64,000 nt of DNA from Mycolicibacterium hippocampi (GTDB taxonomy: Bacteria > Actinomycetota > Actinomycetes > Mycobacteriales > Mycobacteriaceae). Of this stretch, positions 46,013 through 55,645 are shown in pieces. The translations under genes were made by a program, and so were the position numbers. The notes beneath the pieces were generated by a model. The model ran no database searches. It worked only from the letters and a program-made list of their open reading frames with translations, and had not been told where the DNA came from. The stretch covers positions 992,001 through 1,056,000 of the forward strand of contig NZ_BLLB01000002.1 of assembly GCF_010723735.1 (NCBI RefSeq), in the 5' to 3' direction. Each line of letters starts with the position of its first letter. The stretch's first letter is position 1.

Positions 46013-46309
46013 CTATTCGAGCGCCTCCTCGATGCGCGCCACCTTCGCAGTGAGCTGACCGGTGTGTCCGGGCCGGATGTCGGCCTTGAGCACCAGGCTG
46101 ACCCGGGGTGCGGCCGCGGCGACGGCATCCACCGCCTGCTTGACCACTGCCATCACCTCGTCCCAATCGCCCTCGATGTTGGTGAACATCGCGTTGGTCT
46201 CGTTCGGCAGGCCCGAGGCGCGCACCACCCGGACCGCCTCGGCGACCGCGTCGCCGACGCCGCCGGTCTCGTCGCCGCCGGAAGGACTGATGCTGAACGC
46301 CACGATCAT
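46013..46309 (-). CDS. MTH1187/YkoF-type thiamine-binding-like protein
   Basis: A 98-residue protein of the MTH1187/DUF77 family. [36 protein letters not shown] and [19 protein letters not shown] are conserved elements of its ferredoxin-like dimer fold; some members bind thiamine or its pyrimidine. TACCCT ends eight bases before ATG 46309, so it is probably leaderless. Its stop lies next to the convergent ricR stop. The role here is unknown. Confidence 0.82.
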   Translation of the reverse strand: MIVAFSISPSGGDETGGVGDAVAEAVRVVRASGLPNETNAMFTNIEGDWDEVMAVVKQAVDAVAAAAPRVSLVLKADIRPGHTGQLTAKVARIEEALE

Positions 46310-46468
46310 GGGACCGAGGGTACGGCGCCCGAGTAACGTTCCGGCGCCCGCAACCGAACATCAATGCAGATCAGCACCCCTGGCGGTGCGAGGAAAATGC
46401 GCTCGCAGGCGTGGCCGATCATCGCGTTGTGCCACACTGGACTGAGTCGCAGAACTGGAGGTACACGC

Positions 46469-47467
46469 ATGCGGCAGCAGAAAAGACGCGGTTTGATCGC
46501 CACCATGACGGCGGCGATGGTCCTCGCGGCACTGACCCTGAGCGCCCCGTCGGCGCTGGCCCAGCCCGCGCCGCCACCGGCACCGCCGGTCGATCCGCTC
46601 GTGCCGCCGCCGGCGAACCCGTTCGTCTTCCCGCCACCGGCGCCGAACCCGTTTGCGCCGCCGGCCAACCCGCTGGCGCCGCAGTCGGCGCAGCCGATGA
46701 CCATTCCCGAGGGCACCCCGGCCGGGCAGAATCCGACGCCGTTCGTCGGGGAACCGCCCTTCGTGCCGCCGTCGTTCAACCCGGTCAACGGGTCCATCGT
46801 GGGCGCGGCCAAGCCGATCTACATCAATTTCCAGCGCCCCATCGCCAACCGGCAGATGGCCGAGGACGCGATTCACATCTCGTCCACCCCGGCGGTGCCC
46901 GGCAGGTTCTACTGGACCAGCGACACCCAGGTGCGTTGGCGTCCGCAGGACTTCTGGCCGGCGGGCACGGTCGTCAACATCGACGCCGCCGGCACCAAGT
47001 CGAGCTTCACCGTCCCCGAGCAGTTGGTGGCAACGATCGACGACAACACCAAGCAGATGGAAGTCATGCGAGACGGCGAGCTGGTGAAGACCTTCCCGGT
47101 CTCCCTGGGTAAGTCCGGCTACGAGACCAAGAACGGCACCTACTACGTGCTGGAGAAGTTCGACGACATCGTCATGGACTCCTCGACGTACGGCGTGCCG
47201 GTCGACGACCCGTCCGGTGAGGGCTACAAGCTCAAGGTCAAGGATGCGGTCCGGATCGACAACAGCGGCATCTTCGTGCACGGCGCACCGTGGTCGGAGG
47301 GTTCGCAGGGCTCCAGCAACGTCAGCCACGGCTGCATCAACCTCAGCGCAGAGGATGCGGCGTGGTTCAAGCAGAACTTCGGCAGCGGCGACGCGGTCGT
47401 CATCAAGAACACCGACGGCGGGATGTACACCCAGCCCGACGGTGCGTCTGATTGGCAGATGTTCTGA
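46469..47467 (+). CDS. L,D-transpeptidase (Rv0192-like)
   Basis: A 332-residue exported cell-wall enzyme forming 3-3 peptidoglycan cross-links. It has a signal peptide (ending SALAQPA), a Pro-rich linker (residues about 35-75), a bacterial Ig-like domain, and the YkuD catalytic domain with SHGCINLS: H287, C289, and an upstream [15 protein letters not shown] is at 46457 region, seven to eight bases before ATG 46469. It corresponds in position to Rv0192 (LdtMt4). A short GC hairpin follows. Confidence 0.92.
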   Translation: MRQQKRRGLIATMTAAMVLAALTLSAPSALAQPAPPPAPPVDPLVPPPANPFVFPPPAPNPFAPPANPLAPQSAQPMTIPEGTPAGQNPTPFVGEPPFVPPSFNPVNGSIVGAAKPIYINFQRPIANRQMAEDAIHISSTPAVPGRFYWTSDTQVRWRPQDFWPAGTVVNIDAAGTKSSFTVPEQLVATIDDNTKQMEVMRDGELVKTFPVSLGKSGYETKNGTYYVLEKFDDIVMDSSTYGVPVDDPSGEGYKLKVKDAVRIDNSGIFVHGAPWSEGSQGSSNVSHGCINLSAEDAAWFKQNFGSGDAVVIKNTDGGMYTQPDGASDWQMF

Positions 47468-47477
47468 GCGGATAGCT

Positions 47478-47498
47478 CGCCCGCTTTCCCGGCGGGCG
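47478..47498 (+). terminator. GC-rich hairpin after the L,D-transpeptidase gene
   Basis: CGCCCGC-TTTCCCG-GCGGGCG is a perfect seven-base stem 11 bases after the stop. There is no U-tract, as is common for mycobacterial terminators. Confidence 0.45.
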
Positions 47499-47572
47499 GT
47501 GCGCGCACCGTGCCACGATGAGGGCAGGCCGATGGCCGGCCCGGCCGTCGGCATTCACCTGAGGGTGGGCCG

Positions 47573-48517
47573 ATGCCCGGTGACGACAAGGCGGTAGCGC
47601 GCGCAGGTGCCGCGATCGTGCTGGTGCTGCTCGCCATCTTCGCGCTACGCGGCTACCTGCCAGGAACCGAGGCCGCCGTTGAGTCGCGCGAGCCCGAACC
47701 CGAAGCCGACGGACCCGGCAGCGTCATCGCCGTCCTCGCCATGTTGGTCGTCTCGATGACCATCATCGCGATCTCCGTCGCCGCGCAGTCCCGCCGCCGG
47801 CCCGCGATCCCGGCAGCCGAGGAGCCACGCGGCTACCGCAGCGAGCGCCTCGGCCCGTCGTGGCGGCTGCTGGCGATCGCCGCCGCCGGCCTGCTCGTCT
47901 GGTTGCTGCTGGTACTGCTGCTGATGCGGTGGGGGGCTGGGCTGACCGTCGATGAGATGCCGCTGGCAGATCCCGACTCCGGGGCCGCCGAGGAGACCGG
48001 CAGCACCGCCACCGCGCCACCGGAATCGCCCCGCGGCGGCGGCGGTGACGTGTTCGGCTACCTCGCGGCGGCCACCGTCACGATGCTTGTCCTCGCCGTC
48101 GTCGCGGCGATCGCGGGACGACGGCGAACCCGGGCCCCGGCGGCCGAGCTCGTCGCCGCGGAGGCACCTGATCCGGGTCGGTCCGCAGGACCGGATCTGG
48201 CCAGGGCAACCGAACTGGGCCTGGCCGAGATCGGCGACCGCAGCCGTGACCCGCGCGAGGCCATCATCGCCTGTTATGCGGCGATGGAACGCGAACTGGA
48301 GAAGTCGCCGGGCACCACCCCGCAGCTCTCCGACACCCCATCGGAGGTGCTGGCGCGGGCGGTCGCTCGCCGGGCGTTGCCCGCCGACAGCGCGGCCGAA
48401 CTGGTCGACCTGTTCGAAGAGGCGCGGTTCAGCCCGCACGTGATGAACGAAGGCCACCGCGAGGCTGCGGTCCGTGCGTTGCGTCTGGTGCAACAGGAAC
48501 TGCCGGCCGCCCCATGA
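47573..48517 (+). CDS. membrane protein with DUF4129 domain
   Basis: A 314-residue protein with three membrane segments (about residues 10-28, 50-72 and 100-120) plus a fourth around 165-185, and a C-terminal DUF4129 domain (YAAMERELEKSPGTTPQLSD and VDLFEEARFSPHVMNEGHRE). It is the first gene of a five-gene operon with overlapping ends: DUF4129, small membrane protein, MoxR ATPase, DUF58, membrane protein. Such sets occur in mycobacteria and are thought to act on envelope or chaperone processes; the exact role is unknown. Confidence 0.85.
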   Translation: MPGDDKAVARAGAAIVLVLLAIFALRGYLPGTEAAVESREPEPEADGPGSVIAVLAMLVVSMTIIAISVAAQSRRRPAIPAAEEPRGYRSERLGPSWRLLAIAAAGLLVWLLLVLLLMRWGAGLTVDEMPLADPDSGAAEETGSTATAPPESPRGGGGDVFGYLAAATVTMLVLAVVAAIAGRRRTRAPAAELVAAEAPDPGRSAGPDLARATELGLAEIGDRSRDPREAIIACYAAMERELEKSPGTTPQLSDTPSEVLARAVARRALPADSAAELVDLFEEARFSPHVMNEGHREAAVRALRLVQQELPAAP

Positions 48518-48999
48518 AAAAAATGGTTCTCGGCGCGGTGTTGCTGGTGGTGACGGTGCAGCTGCTGGCCATCACCCAGCTCGACCGCACCCTGGTGTTG
48601 GGGGTGACAGGGGTGGCGCTCGGCGGTGCGCTGGCCGCCGCCCGGTGGCGCCTCACCCATCACGCCGCCGGCACCTTGGACGACGCCGCGGTCGACGATT
48701 CGGGGGCGTCACTGCGCCGCTGGCTGACCCGCACCGAGACGCTGATCTCCTGGTCGGAGTCCACGCGCTCTGACTGGGACCGCCGGCTGCGCCCGATGCT
48801 GGCCCGCCAGTTCGAACTCGCCGCCGGGCAGCGGAAAGCCAAGGACCCGAGAGCGTTTCACGCCACAGGTCGCATGCTGTTCGGGGACCAGCTCTGGCAA
48901 TGGGTCGATCCGGAGAACATCTCTCGGACCGGTGGAACCGAGCCGGGACCCGGCCGCGAGGCACTCAACGACATCCTCGAACGTCTGGAGCGGTTGTGA
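48514..48999 (+). CDS. membrane-anchored protein of the MoxR operon
   Basis: A 161-residue protein with two N-terminal membrane segments (MVLGAVLLVVTVQLLAIT and VLGVTGVALGGALAAA) and a soluble tail (LRPMLARQFELAAGQRKAKD). It overlaps the DUF4129 stop (ATGA) and the MoxR start. No domain name was recognised, but the position between DUF4129 and MoxR genes is typical of actinobacteria. Confidence 0.75.
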   Translation: MKKMVLGAVLLVVTVQLLAITQLDRTLVLGVTGVALGGALAAARWRLTHHAAGTLDDAAVDDSGASLRRWLTRTETLISWSESTRSDWDRRLRPMLARQFELAAGQRKAKDPRAFHATGRMLFGDQLWQWVDPENISRTGGTEPGPGREALNDILERLERL

Positions 49000-49967
49000 C
49001 CCAAGACCTCGAGCCTGCGGCCACGACGGCACTTTGCGAATCGGTGCTCGACGAGATCGGCCGGGTGGTGGTCGGCAAGCGCCGGGCGCTGAACCTGATC
49101 CTGACCACCGTGCTCGCGCGTGGCCACGTCCTCGTCGAGGATCTACCGGGTCTCGGAAAGACGTTGATCGCCAAGTCCTTTGCCGCCGCGTTGGGGCTGG
49201 AGTTCACCCGCGTGCAGTTCACCCCCGACCTGCTGCCCGCCGACCTGCTCGGCTCGACGATCTACGACATGCATTCGGGCCGGTTCGAATTCCGCCGCGG
49301 ACCCATCTTCACCAACCTGCTGCTCGGCGACGAGATCAACCGGACACCGCCCAAGACCCAGGCCGCGCTGCTGGAGGCGATGGCCGAACAGCAGGTCAGT
49401 ATCGACGGGGCGACCCACCCGCTGCCGGTGCCCTTTCTGGTGCTGGCCACCGACAACCCGATCGAGTACGAGGGCACGTACCCGCTGCCGGAGGCGCAGT
49501 TGGACCGGTTCGCGATCAGGCTGGAGCTGAAGTACCTGTCCGAGCAGGAAGAGGCCACGATGCTGCGCCGCCGCCTCGACCGCGGATCGGTGCCGCCGGC
49601 CGTGCAGCAGGTGGTCGACGCCCGCGACCTGGTGGCCATGCAGGAGTCGGTCGAAGAGGTGACCGTCCACGACGACGTCCTGCAGTACGTGGTTTCGCTG
49701 GCCACCGCGAGCCGGCAGCATCCGCAGGTCGCCGTCGGCGCCAGCCCGCGCGCCGAACTCGATCTGGTGCAACTGGCGCGGGCGCATGCGCTGCTGCTCG
49801 GCCGCGACTATGTGATCCCAGAGGACGTCAAGGCGCTTGCGGTGCCGGCACTGGCGCACCGGATCAGCTTGAAGCCCGAGATGTGGGTCCGGCGGGTACA
49901 AGGCGCCGACGTGGTCGACGAACTGCTGCGGCGGTTGCCGGTGCCGCGCGCCCGGGGAACGCAGTGA
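48996..49967 (+). CDS. MoxR-family AAA ATPase
   Basis: A 323-residue MoxR ATPase. Walker A is EDLPGLGKTLIA, Walker B LLLGDEINR, sensor 1 FLVLATDNP and the sensor-2 region ASPRAELDLVQLARAHALL. These ATPases act as chaperones with proteins of the DUF58/VWA type. GTG 48996 overlaps the previous stop (GTGA), and its own stop overlaps the DUF58 start. The pairing with DUF58 is the usual one. Confidence 0.95.
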   Translation: MTQDLEPAATTALCESVLDEIGRVVVGKRRALNLILTTVLARGHVLVEDLPGLGKTLIAKSFAAALGLEFTRVQFTPDLLPADLLGSTIYDMHSGRFEFRRGPIFTNLLLGDEINRTPPKTQAALLEAMAEQQVSIDGATHPLPVPFLVLATDNPIEYEGTYPLPEAQLDRFAIRLELKYLSEQEEATMLRRRLDRGSVPPAVQQVVDARDLVAMQESVEEVTVHDDVLQYVVSLATASRQHPQVAVGASPRAELDLVQLARAHALLLGRDYVIPEDVKALAVPALAHRISLKPEMWVRRVQGADVVDELLRRLPVPRARGTQ

Positions 49968-51217
49968 CCGCTTCTGCTGAGACCAGCCACGTTTCTGTCG
50001 CGTTGCGTTGGCGCGCAGCACCGTTGGCACGGTCGATCGCCACGTGTGCCGGCATCGCGGTGGTCTGCGCGCTGATCGCCGGCAGGTGGGAGCTCATCGC
50101 GTTCGCGGCGCCGCTGCTGGGTGTGCTGTGTTCGCTGGGCTGGCAGCGGCCGGTGCCGACCGTGGCGGTCCGCACACAGCCGGGGTTTCAACGCTGTTTC
50201 GAATCCGAGCAGGTCCGGGTCGACGTGCACGCCGAGGCCGATGACGGCGGCACCGTCGCGCTGCACTGTTCGGTGCCGGCCGGGATGGAACTGCAGGACG
50301 TCACGCCAGGTGTCGGCACCTCGGTCGCCGTCAAGGCCGCACGGTGGGGGCGCTACCCGATCCGGGTCACGGTGCGGGTGCTCGGCCGTGGTGGACTGCT
50401 GGAGGGCAGCGGAACCGTCGACGCCGCCGAAGTGTGCGTGTTCCCGGTGGCACCACCGCAGTCCACCGCGATTCCACGCACCGATCTGCTCGACCGGCTG
50501 GGCACCCACCTCACCCGCCACCTCGGTCCCGGCGTGGAGTACGCCGACATCCGCCAGTACGTCCCCGGTGACCAGCTACGAACCGTCAACTGGCCGGTCA
50601 GCGCGCGCCGCGGTGCGCTGCACGTCACCGAGCGGTTGACGGACCGGGCCGCCGACGTGGTGGTGCTGCTGGACACCTACCCGCAGCCCCCGGGGCCTGC
50701 CACGGCCGCGGCGGAGCGGACGGCGCGGGGTGCCGCCCAGGTCGTGCAGAGTGCGCTGCGCTTCGGCGACCGCGCCGGACTGGTCGCGCTGGGCAGCAGG
50801 AGCACCCGCTGGCTGGGCGCCGACATCGGGCAGCGGCAGTTCTACCGGATCCTCGACACGATGCTCGGCGCCGCCGACACCTTCCAGACCGCGGCGGGCA
50901 GCCTGGCCCCGAGGCCGGCCCTGCCGCCGGGCGCGATCGTCGTCGCGTTCTCCACCATGCTCGAGACCGAATTCGCCCTGGCGCTCATCGACCTTCGCAA
51001 ACGGGGACATGCCGTGGTCGCGGTCGACGTCCTGGAGGACTGCCCGGTCGAGGGTGTGCGCGATCCACTGGTCAACAGGATGTGGACGCTGCAACGCTCC
51101 TTCATGTACCGCGACATGGCCACCGTCGGCGTCGACATCGTGGGCTGGCCGGGAACCGCCACGCTGGACCAGGCGATGGCACTGGTGCCTGACCACCGCA
51201 AGGGGGCGCGGCGGTGA
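49964..51217 (+). CDS. DUF58 domain protein, MoxR partner
   Basis: A 417-residue membrane protein. After two N-terminal membrane segments, the DUF58 core shows DIRQYVPGDQLRTVNWPVSAR, then a VWA-like domain with DTYP in VVLLDTYPQPPG. DUF58 proteins are coexpressed with MoxR ATPases and are presumed substrates or adaptors. GTG 49964 and the following GTG 51214 overlap the neighbouring stops. Probably acts at the inner membrane. Confidence 0.92.
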   Translation: MTASAETSHVSVALRWRAAPLARSIATCAGIAVVCALIAGRWELIAFAAPLLGVLCSLGWQRPVPTVAVRTQPGFQRCFESEQVRVDVHAEADDGGTVALHCSVPAGMELQDVTPGVGTSVAVKAARWGRYPIRVTVRVLGRGGLLEGSGTVDAAEVCVFPVAPPQSTAIPRTDLLDRLGTHLTRHLGPGVEYADIRQYVPGDQLRTVNWPVSARRGALHVTERLTDRAADVVVLLDTYPQPPGPATAAAERTARGAAQVVQSALRFGDRAGLVALGSRSTRWLGADIGQRQFYRILDTMLGAADTFQTAAGSLAPRPALPPGAIVVAFSTMLETEFALALIDLRKRGHAVVAVDVLEDCPVEGVRDPLVNRMWTLQRSFMYRDMATVGVDIVGWPGTATLDQAMALVPDHRKGARR

Positions 51218-51696
51218 AACTGTTGCTGCCCAGCGCATTCGGTGTTCTGATGGTCGGCGCTGCCGGCTACCGGGCTGACGGACCCGCGCTCGCCGCGGTT
51301 GCCGCTGCGCTGATCGCGGTGGTGCTCGCGGCGTGGTGGCGGCAGGCGGCCACCGCCGCGGTGCTGCTGGCAGTGCTGACCGTGGTGCTGGCTGAACCCG
51401 CCCCGATGTTCACCGCCCTCGCCGGGCTGGCCGCCACCGCCTACCTGGTGCTGCGGCACGGCCCGGCCGGCGCCACCACACCGACGATGTTCGCCGCCGT
51501 CGGCTTCGCCGTGGTCGCCACGGTGGGGGTGGTGGTACCGATGCAGATGCCGTGGCTTCCGCTGGCCGCCCCCCTCGCCCTGCTGGGCGGTTACCTGCTG
51601 GCGCTGCGGCCGTACCTCGGGGGCGGCGTCGGTGGTTGGATTGGCGGACGAACAGCACGTGGGCCAGGTGCCCGCCAGATCGGCAGTCCTAACTGA
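51214..51696 (+). CDS. polytopic membrane protein, last gene of the MoxR operon
   Basis: A 160-residue protein with about five hydrophobic segments (for example AAVAAALIAVVLAAWW, MFTALAGLAATAYLVL and LPLAAPLALLGGYLLAL) and a basic, Gly-rich tail. GTG 51214 overlaps the DUF58 stop. No domain was recognised. It converges with a secreted-protein gene and the 3' ends overlap by eight bases. Confidence 0.75.
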   Translation: MKLLLPSAFGVLMVGAAGYRADGPALAAVAAALIAVVLAAWWRQAATAAVLLAVLTVVLAEPAPMFTALAGLAATAYLVLRHGPAGATTPTMFAAVGFAVVATVGVVVPMQMPWLPLAAPLALLGGYLLALRPYLGGGVGGWIGGRTARGPGARQIGSPN

Positions 51697-52102
51697 AGCC
51701 GTTCGCCGAGACCGGTTGGCAGGAAGGGCCGGTGTGGGTGTTCTGCGGATCGAAGTTGCCGCCCCACGGATCTGCAGGATCGATCGCCAACGCCTGCCAC
51801 CCACGTGACCCGACCCAGTCCGGCCCCGCCTCTTCGGCCGTCTGGCCGGGAACGCCGATGTCGGGAGTCCGGATGCTGGCGGTGCCGAGCGTGCCCTCAT
51901 TGGCGACGCACAGGTCGCTTCCCGAGACACGCGCCGCCTGCTCGGACCGGACCTGACCGTCCGGCGCCAGCTGGCTCATGGACGGATCGTTGGGGTCGGC
52001 ATGGGCCTGCGCCGTCCCGAAGGTGAGCGCAGCGGCGATCAGAGTCGCGGCGCTACAACCGAATCCTGCTCTGCGAGAAATGGTTCGCCATCTCGGTGCC
52101 AT
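51689..52102 (-). CDS. secreted protein of unknown function
   Basis: A 137-residue exported protein with a signal peptide (residues 1-36, ending HADPN). The mature part contains SGSDLCVANEGTLGTASIRT and a C-terminal DPADPWGGNFDPQNTHTG with two cysteines. I recognise no named domain. ATG 52102 was chosen because it begins the signal peptide; an AGGA lies close upstream. It stands alone between the MoxR operon and the M13 peptidase. Confidence 0.7.
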   Translation of the reverse strand: MAPRWRTISRRAGFGCSAATLIAAALTFGTAQAHADPNDPSMSQLAPDGQVRSEQAARVSGSDLCVANEGTLGTASIRTPDIGVPGQTAEEAGPDWVGSRGWQALAIDPADPWGGNFDPQNTHTGPSCQPVSANGFS

Positions 52103-52256
52103 GGGTCCTGCTTTCTCGTGAGGTCGGGGCGTCCGACGGCTTGGCTGGTCGCAACCAACCGTATGACCGGCTCGGTCGCCGGTCCATCCGCCCAAGCGAT
52201 CTGGTAGCTGATTGACAACTCTCAGCCAGCTTGGAACGGCCCCGTGCCCGAGATCG

Positions 52257-54260
52257 CTAGTTCCAGATGCGTACCCGCCGCTGCGGTTCGAGGTACAGCG
52301 AGTCGGACTCGCTGACCTCGAAGGCCTCGTAGAACGCGTCCATGTTTCGGATCACGCCGTTGCAGCGGAATTCCGGTGGCGAATGCGGATCCACCGCGAG
52401 CCGGCGGATCGCCTCGGCCTCACGGGATTTCGTGCGCCACACCTGGGCCCACCCGAAGAACACCCGTTGCTCCCCGGTGAGTCCGTCGATCACCGGTGCC
52501 GGCTCGCCGTTGCGCGACAACCGGTAGGCCAGCAGTGCGATCGACAGGCCGCCGAGGTCGCCGATGTTCTCGCCGACGGTGAACGCTCCGTTCACGTGGT
52601 AACCGTTGCCGCCCGAGGCCAACTCGCGCGGGACGAACTCTTCGTACTGTTCGATCAACGCCTTTGTCCGAGTGCTGAACTCGGCACGGTCCTGGTCGGT
52701 CCACCAGTCCACCAGGTTGCCGTCGCCGTCGTACTTGGCGCCCTGGTCGTCGAATCCGTGTCCGATCTCGTGCCCGATCACCGCACCGATCCCGCCGTAG
52801 TTGGCGGCGTCGTCGGCGTCGGCGTCGAAGAATGGCGGCTGCAGGATCGCTGCGGGGAACACGATCTCGTTCATGCCCGGGTTGTAGTACGCGTTGACGG
52901 TCTGCGGCGTCATGAACCACTCGTCCCGATCGACCGGGCCGCCGAGCTTGGCCAGCTCGCGTTGATGCTCCAGCTCGTAGCCGCGTCGGTAGTTGCCGTA
53001 GAGGTCGCCGCGGTCGATGACCAGCGCCGAGTAATCCCGCCACTTGTTCGGATAGCCGATCTTGGGGGTGAACTTGTCGAGCTTGACCAGTGCCTTCTCG
53101 CGGGTCTGCGGCGTCATCCATTCCAGCTGGTTGATGCTCACCCGGTAGGCCTCGCGCAGGTTGGCGACCAACTCGTCCATCCGGGCCTTGGCCTGCGGCG
53201 GGAAATACCGCTCGACGTAGACCCGGCCCAGCGCCTCACCCATCAGGCTCTCGACCAGCGAAACACCACGCTTCCAGCGGTCGCGGATCTCTTCGGTGCC
53301 CGACAGTCTGCGTCCGTAGAACTCGAAGTCCGCGGCGACCAGCTCGTCGGTGAGCAAGAACGCCCTGCGGTGGATGACGCGCCAGCGGGCCCAGTTCTTC
53401 CACGTCTCGAGGCTTTCGCCGCCCCACAGTTCGGCGAAGGCGGTCAGGAAGTCCGGTTGGCGGACCACAAGCTCGGCCGCCTGTTCCGCGGTGGCACCGA
53501 GGCCGGTGAGCCAGCCGGTCCAGGCGAAACCGGGGGCCTCGTCGGTCACCTCGGCGAAGGTGCGCAGGTTGTAGGTCAGATCGGCGTCGCGCCGCTTGAC
53601 CACATCCCAGTGGGCGGCCGCGATCCGGGTCTCCAGCGCGACGATGCCGGCGGCGGCCTCCGCGTGGTCCTCGGCGGTGCCCCCGTGGACGAGGGCGAAC
53701 ATCGCCGCGATGTGCCGCGGGTAGGCGGCCAGGATCTCGGCGTGCTGGTCGTCGCGGAAGTACGACTCGTCGGGCAGCCCGATACCGGACTGGCTCAGAT
53801 GCAACAGGTAGCGGGACGAGTCCTTGGAATCGGTGTCGACGTAGAGGCCGATGCCGCCGCCGATGCCGGTGCGCTGCAGCGTCCCGAGTACCGCTGCGAG
53901 CGCGTCGGGGGTGTCCGCGGCGTCGATGTCGGCCAGCTCCGCGAGCAGTGGCGCCAGGCCGCGTCGGCGGATCTTCTCCTCGTCCATGAAGCTCGCGTAC
54001 AGATCGCCGATCCGTTGCTGATCGGTGCCTGCAGCGGCCTCGGCATCTGCTGCTTCGGTGATCAGGTCGCGGATCTGCTCCTCGGCGCGGTCGTACAACG
54101 TGCGGAACGCTCCGTCGGTCGCCCGGTCCGCCGGGATCTGGTATTCGGTGAGCCACCGGCCGTTGACGTGACCGAACAGGTCGTCCTGGGGCCGGGCCGT
54201 GGTGTCGATGTAGTTGAGGTCGATGCCGGACTTGGTGTCGTGATTCGCTTCTGCCGTCAC
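52257..54260 (-). CDS. zmp1: M13 family zinc metallopeptidase (Zmp1-like)
   Basis: A 667-residue neprilysin-type metallopeptidase. The zinc site is HEIGH (497-501) in VIGHEIGHGFDDQGA, with the third-ligand helix GENIGDLGGLS and the substrate strand NAYYNPGMNEIVFPAAIL. There is no signal peptide, like Zmp1 of M. tuberculosis (Rv0198c), which it matches in size and in its neighbours (Rv0199-Rv0203-like genes). GTG 54260 has an AGGA-type site upstream. Zmp1 modulates host inflammasome responses in pathogens; the environmental role is unclear. Confidence 0.92.
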   Translation of the reverse strand: MTAEANHDTKSGIDLNYIDTTARPQDDLFGHVNGRWLTEYQIPADRATDGAFRTLYDRAEEQIRDLITEAADAEAAAGTDQQRIGDLYASFMDEEKIRRRGLAPLLAELADIDAADTPDALAAVLGTLQRTGIGGGIGLYVDTDSKDSSRYLLHLSQSGIGLPDESYFRDDQHAEILAAYPRHIAAMFALVHGGTAEDHAEAAAGIVALETRIAAAHWDVVKRRDADLTYNLRTFAEVTDEAPGFAWTGWLTGLGATAEQAAELVVRQPDFLTAFAELWGGESLETWKNWARWRVIHRRAFLLTDELVAADFEFYGRRLSGTEEIRDRWKRGVSLVESLMGEALGRVYVERYFPPQAKARMDELVANLREAYRVSINQLEWMTPQTREKALVKLDKFTPKIGYPNKWRDYSALVIDRGDLYGNYRRGYELEHQRELAKLGGPVDRDEWFMTPQTVNAYYNPGMNEIVFPAAILQPPFFDADADDAANYGGIGAVIGHEIGHGFDDQGAKYDGDGNLVDWWTDQDRAEFSTRTKALIEQYEEFVPRELASGGNGYHVNGAFTVGENIGDLGGLSIALLAYRLSRNGEPAPVIDGLTGEQRVFFGWAQVWRTKSREAEAIRRLAVDPHSPPEFRCNGVIRNMDAFYEAFEVSESDSLYLEPQRRVRIWN

Positions 54261-54300
54261 CCCCACATCCTTCCAGAATCGCCCGGGTACCCTCACGCGC

Positions 54301-54879
54301 ATGCCCGACGATGAGCAGGATCCGCAGTCCGGCGGGATCTTCAGCAGCTACGGCATCGCCTCGGCGGTGCTCGGGGCGGTGGCGGTGGCTGCAGTCGTGC
54401 TGGCGGCCCTGATCTGGACACAACACCGCGGTGACACCGCCGAATTGCGCTACCGCACGCAGGTGCTGCAGGCCGCCGCCGAGTGGACCAACGTGCTGAT
54501 CAACATGAACACCGACACTGTCGAATCCGACCTGAACACCCTGCACGAGGGCACCGTCGGGCAGCTCAACGCGGACTTCGAGGCGACCGTGGAGCCCTAC
54601 CGCAAGCTCGTACAGACCCTCGAGGCGAGCACCACGGGTCAGATCGACTCGGTCGCGCTCGAGACGATCCATCACGACCAGCCCGGCACCTCGCGCGCAC
54701 CGCAGCAACCGGAGTTGGCGTCGTCGGCCGCCCGGACCGACACGGTGATGGTGGTCGCGACCTCGGTCAGCGAGAACGCCGGCACCGAGGAGCCGCAGAC
54801 CGTGCGCTGGACGCTGCGGCTGGACGTGTCCGACGTCGACGGAGAGCTGCTCATCTCCGGTCTGGAGCCGATTCGATGA
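54301..54879 (+). CDS. Mce-associated-type membrane protein (Rv0199-like)
   Basis: A 192-residue protein with one N-terminal membrane segment (AVLGAVAVAAVVLAALIW) and a soluble outer domain of the Mce-associated/VirB8-like type (QVLQAAAEWTNVLINMNTDT and WTLRLDVSDVDGELLISG). TACCCT ends eight bases before ATG 54301. Its stop overlaps the next gene's ATG (54876), so the two are coupled. Such proteins stabilise lipid transporters; here the nearby transporter is MmpL11. Confidence 0.82.
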   Translation: MPDDEQDPQSGGIFSSYGIASAVLGAVAVAAVVLAALIWTQHRGDTAELRYRTQVLQAAAEWTNVLINMNTDTVESDLNTLHEGTVGQLNADFEATVEPYRKLVQTLEASTTGQIDSVALETIHHDQPGTSRAPQQPELASSAARTDTVMVVATSVSENAGTEEPQTVRWTLRLDVSDVDGELLISGLEPIR

Positions 54880-55565
54880 GGAACCGGTTGCGGGTGCTGG
54901 CGTTCGACCTGCTGGCCCCGGCCGCGGGCGTCGCCGCGCTGATCTACATCGGTGTGGTTCTGGGCTGGCCGCTGTGGTGGGTCTCGGCGTGCTCGGTGCT
55001 GTGCCTGCTGGTGTTCCAGGGGGTCATCGTCAACTTCGTGCTGGCACGTCGGGACGCCGTCACCGTAGGCACCGATGACGACGGACCCGGCCTGCGGCTG
55101 GCTGTCGTCGGCGCCGCGACCGCCGCGCTGGTGGCGGCTGTCGTCGTCGGCTACACGCAGTGGACGCAGCCGGACCGGACGCTTCGCGCCGACACCGCCG
55201 AGGTGGCCGGAATCGCCAGCAGCGTCGCGGAGGCGTCGGCGACGTTCACGCCGCAGAACCCGACCGCGTCGATCGATCGTGCGGCCAGCTTGATGACCCC
55301 CGAGAGCGCGGACCGGTTCAACAACGAGTTCGCGGCGGTGGCAGAGGATCTGGCCGGCAGGAATGTGTCCGCGCAGGCAGCCACGGTGTCGGCGGGAGTG
55401 GAGGCCATCGGTCCGGACGCGGCGAGCGTGGCGGTCATCCTGCGGGGCACGCAGTCCGCGCCCGGGCAGCCGTCGGACACCGCCGTGCTGGCGCTGCGGG
55501 TGGCACTGTCCAAGGTCGACGGCCGCTGGCTGGTGCAGGACGTTGCGCCGGTCCACTCGCGCTAG
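54876..55565 (+). CDS. membrane protein with Mce-associated-like domain (Rv0200-like)
   Basis: A 229-residue protein with three membrane segments (AAGVAALIYIGVVLGW, WVSACSVLCLLVFQGVIV and VVGAATAALVAAVVVGY) and an outer domain ending KVDGRWLVQDVAPVHSR, the same fold pattern as the upstream gene. It overlaps that gene by four bases. Together they resemble Rv0199-Rv0200. A partner role for envelope transport is inferred. Confidence 0.8.
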   Translation: MRNRLRVLAFDLLAPAAGVAALIYIGVVLGWPLWWVSACSVLCLLVFQGVIVNFVLARRDAVTVGTDDDGPGLRLAVVGAATAALVAAVVVGYTQWTQPDRTLRADTAEVAGIASSVAEASATFTPQNPTASIDRAASLMTPESADRFNNEFAAVAEDLAGRNVSAQAATVSAGVEAIGPDAASVAVILRGTQSAPGQPSDTAVLALRVALSKVDGRWLVQDVAPVHSR

Positions 55566-55645
55566 CGGACTGCTCGCGAAAGTGAACCCACGGTTGTGCT
55601 CGACGGGAGAACCGCGACCCGGAATGATATTTCGCGGGGAAGGGG

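Noticed and set aside
52212..54314. A 700-codon plus-strand frame opposite the M13 peptidase.
   Set aside because: Antisense shadow of a gene with HEIGH and other M13 motifs; the frame itself shows no family features.
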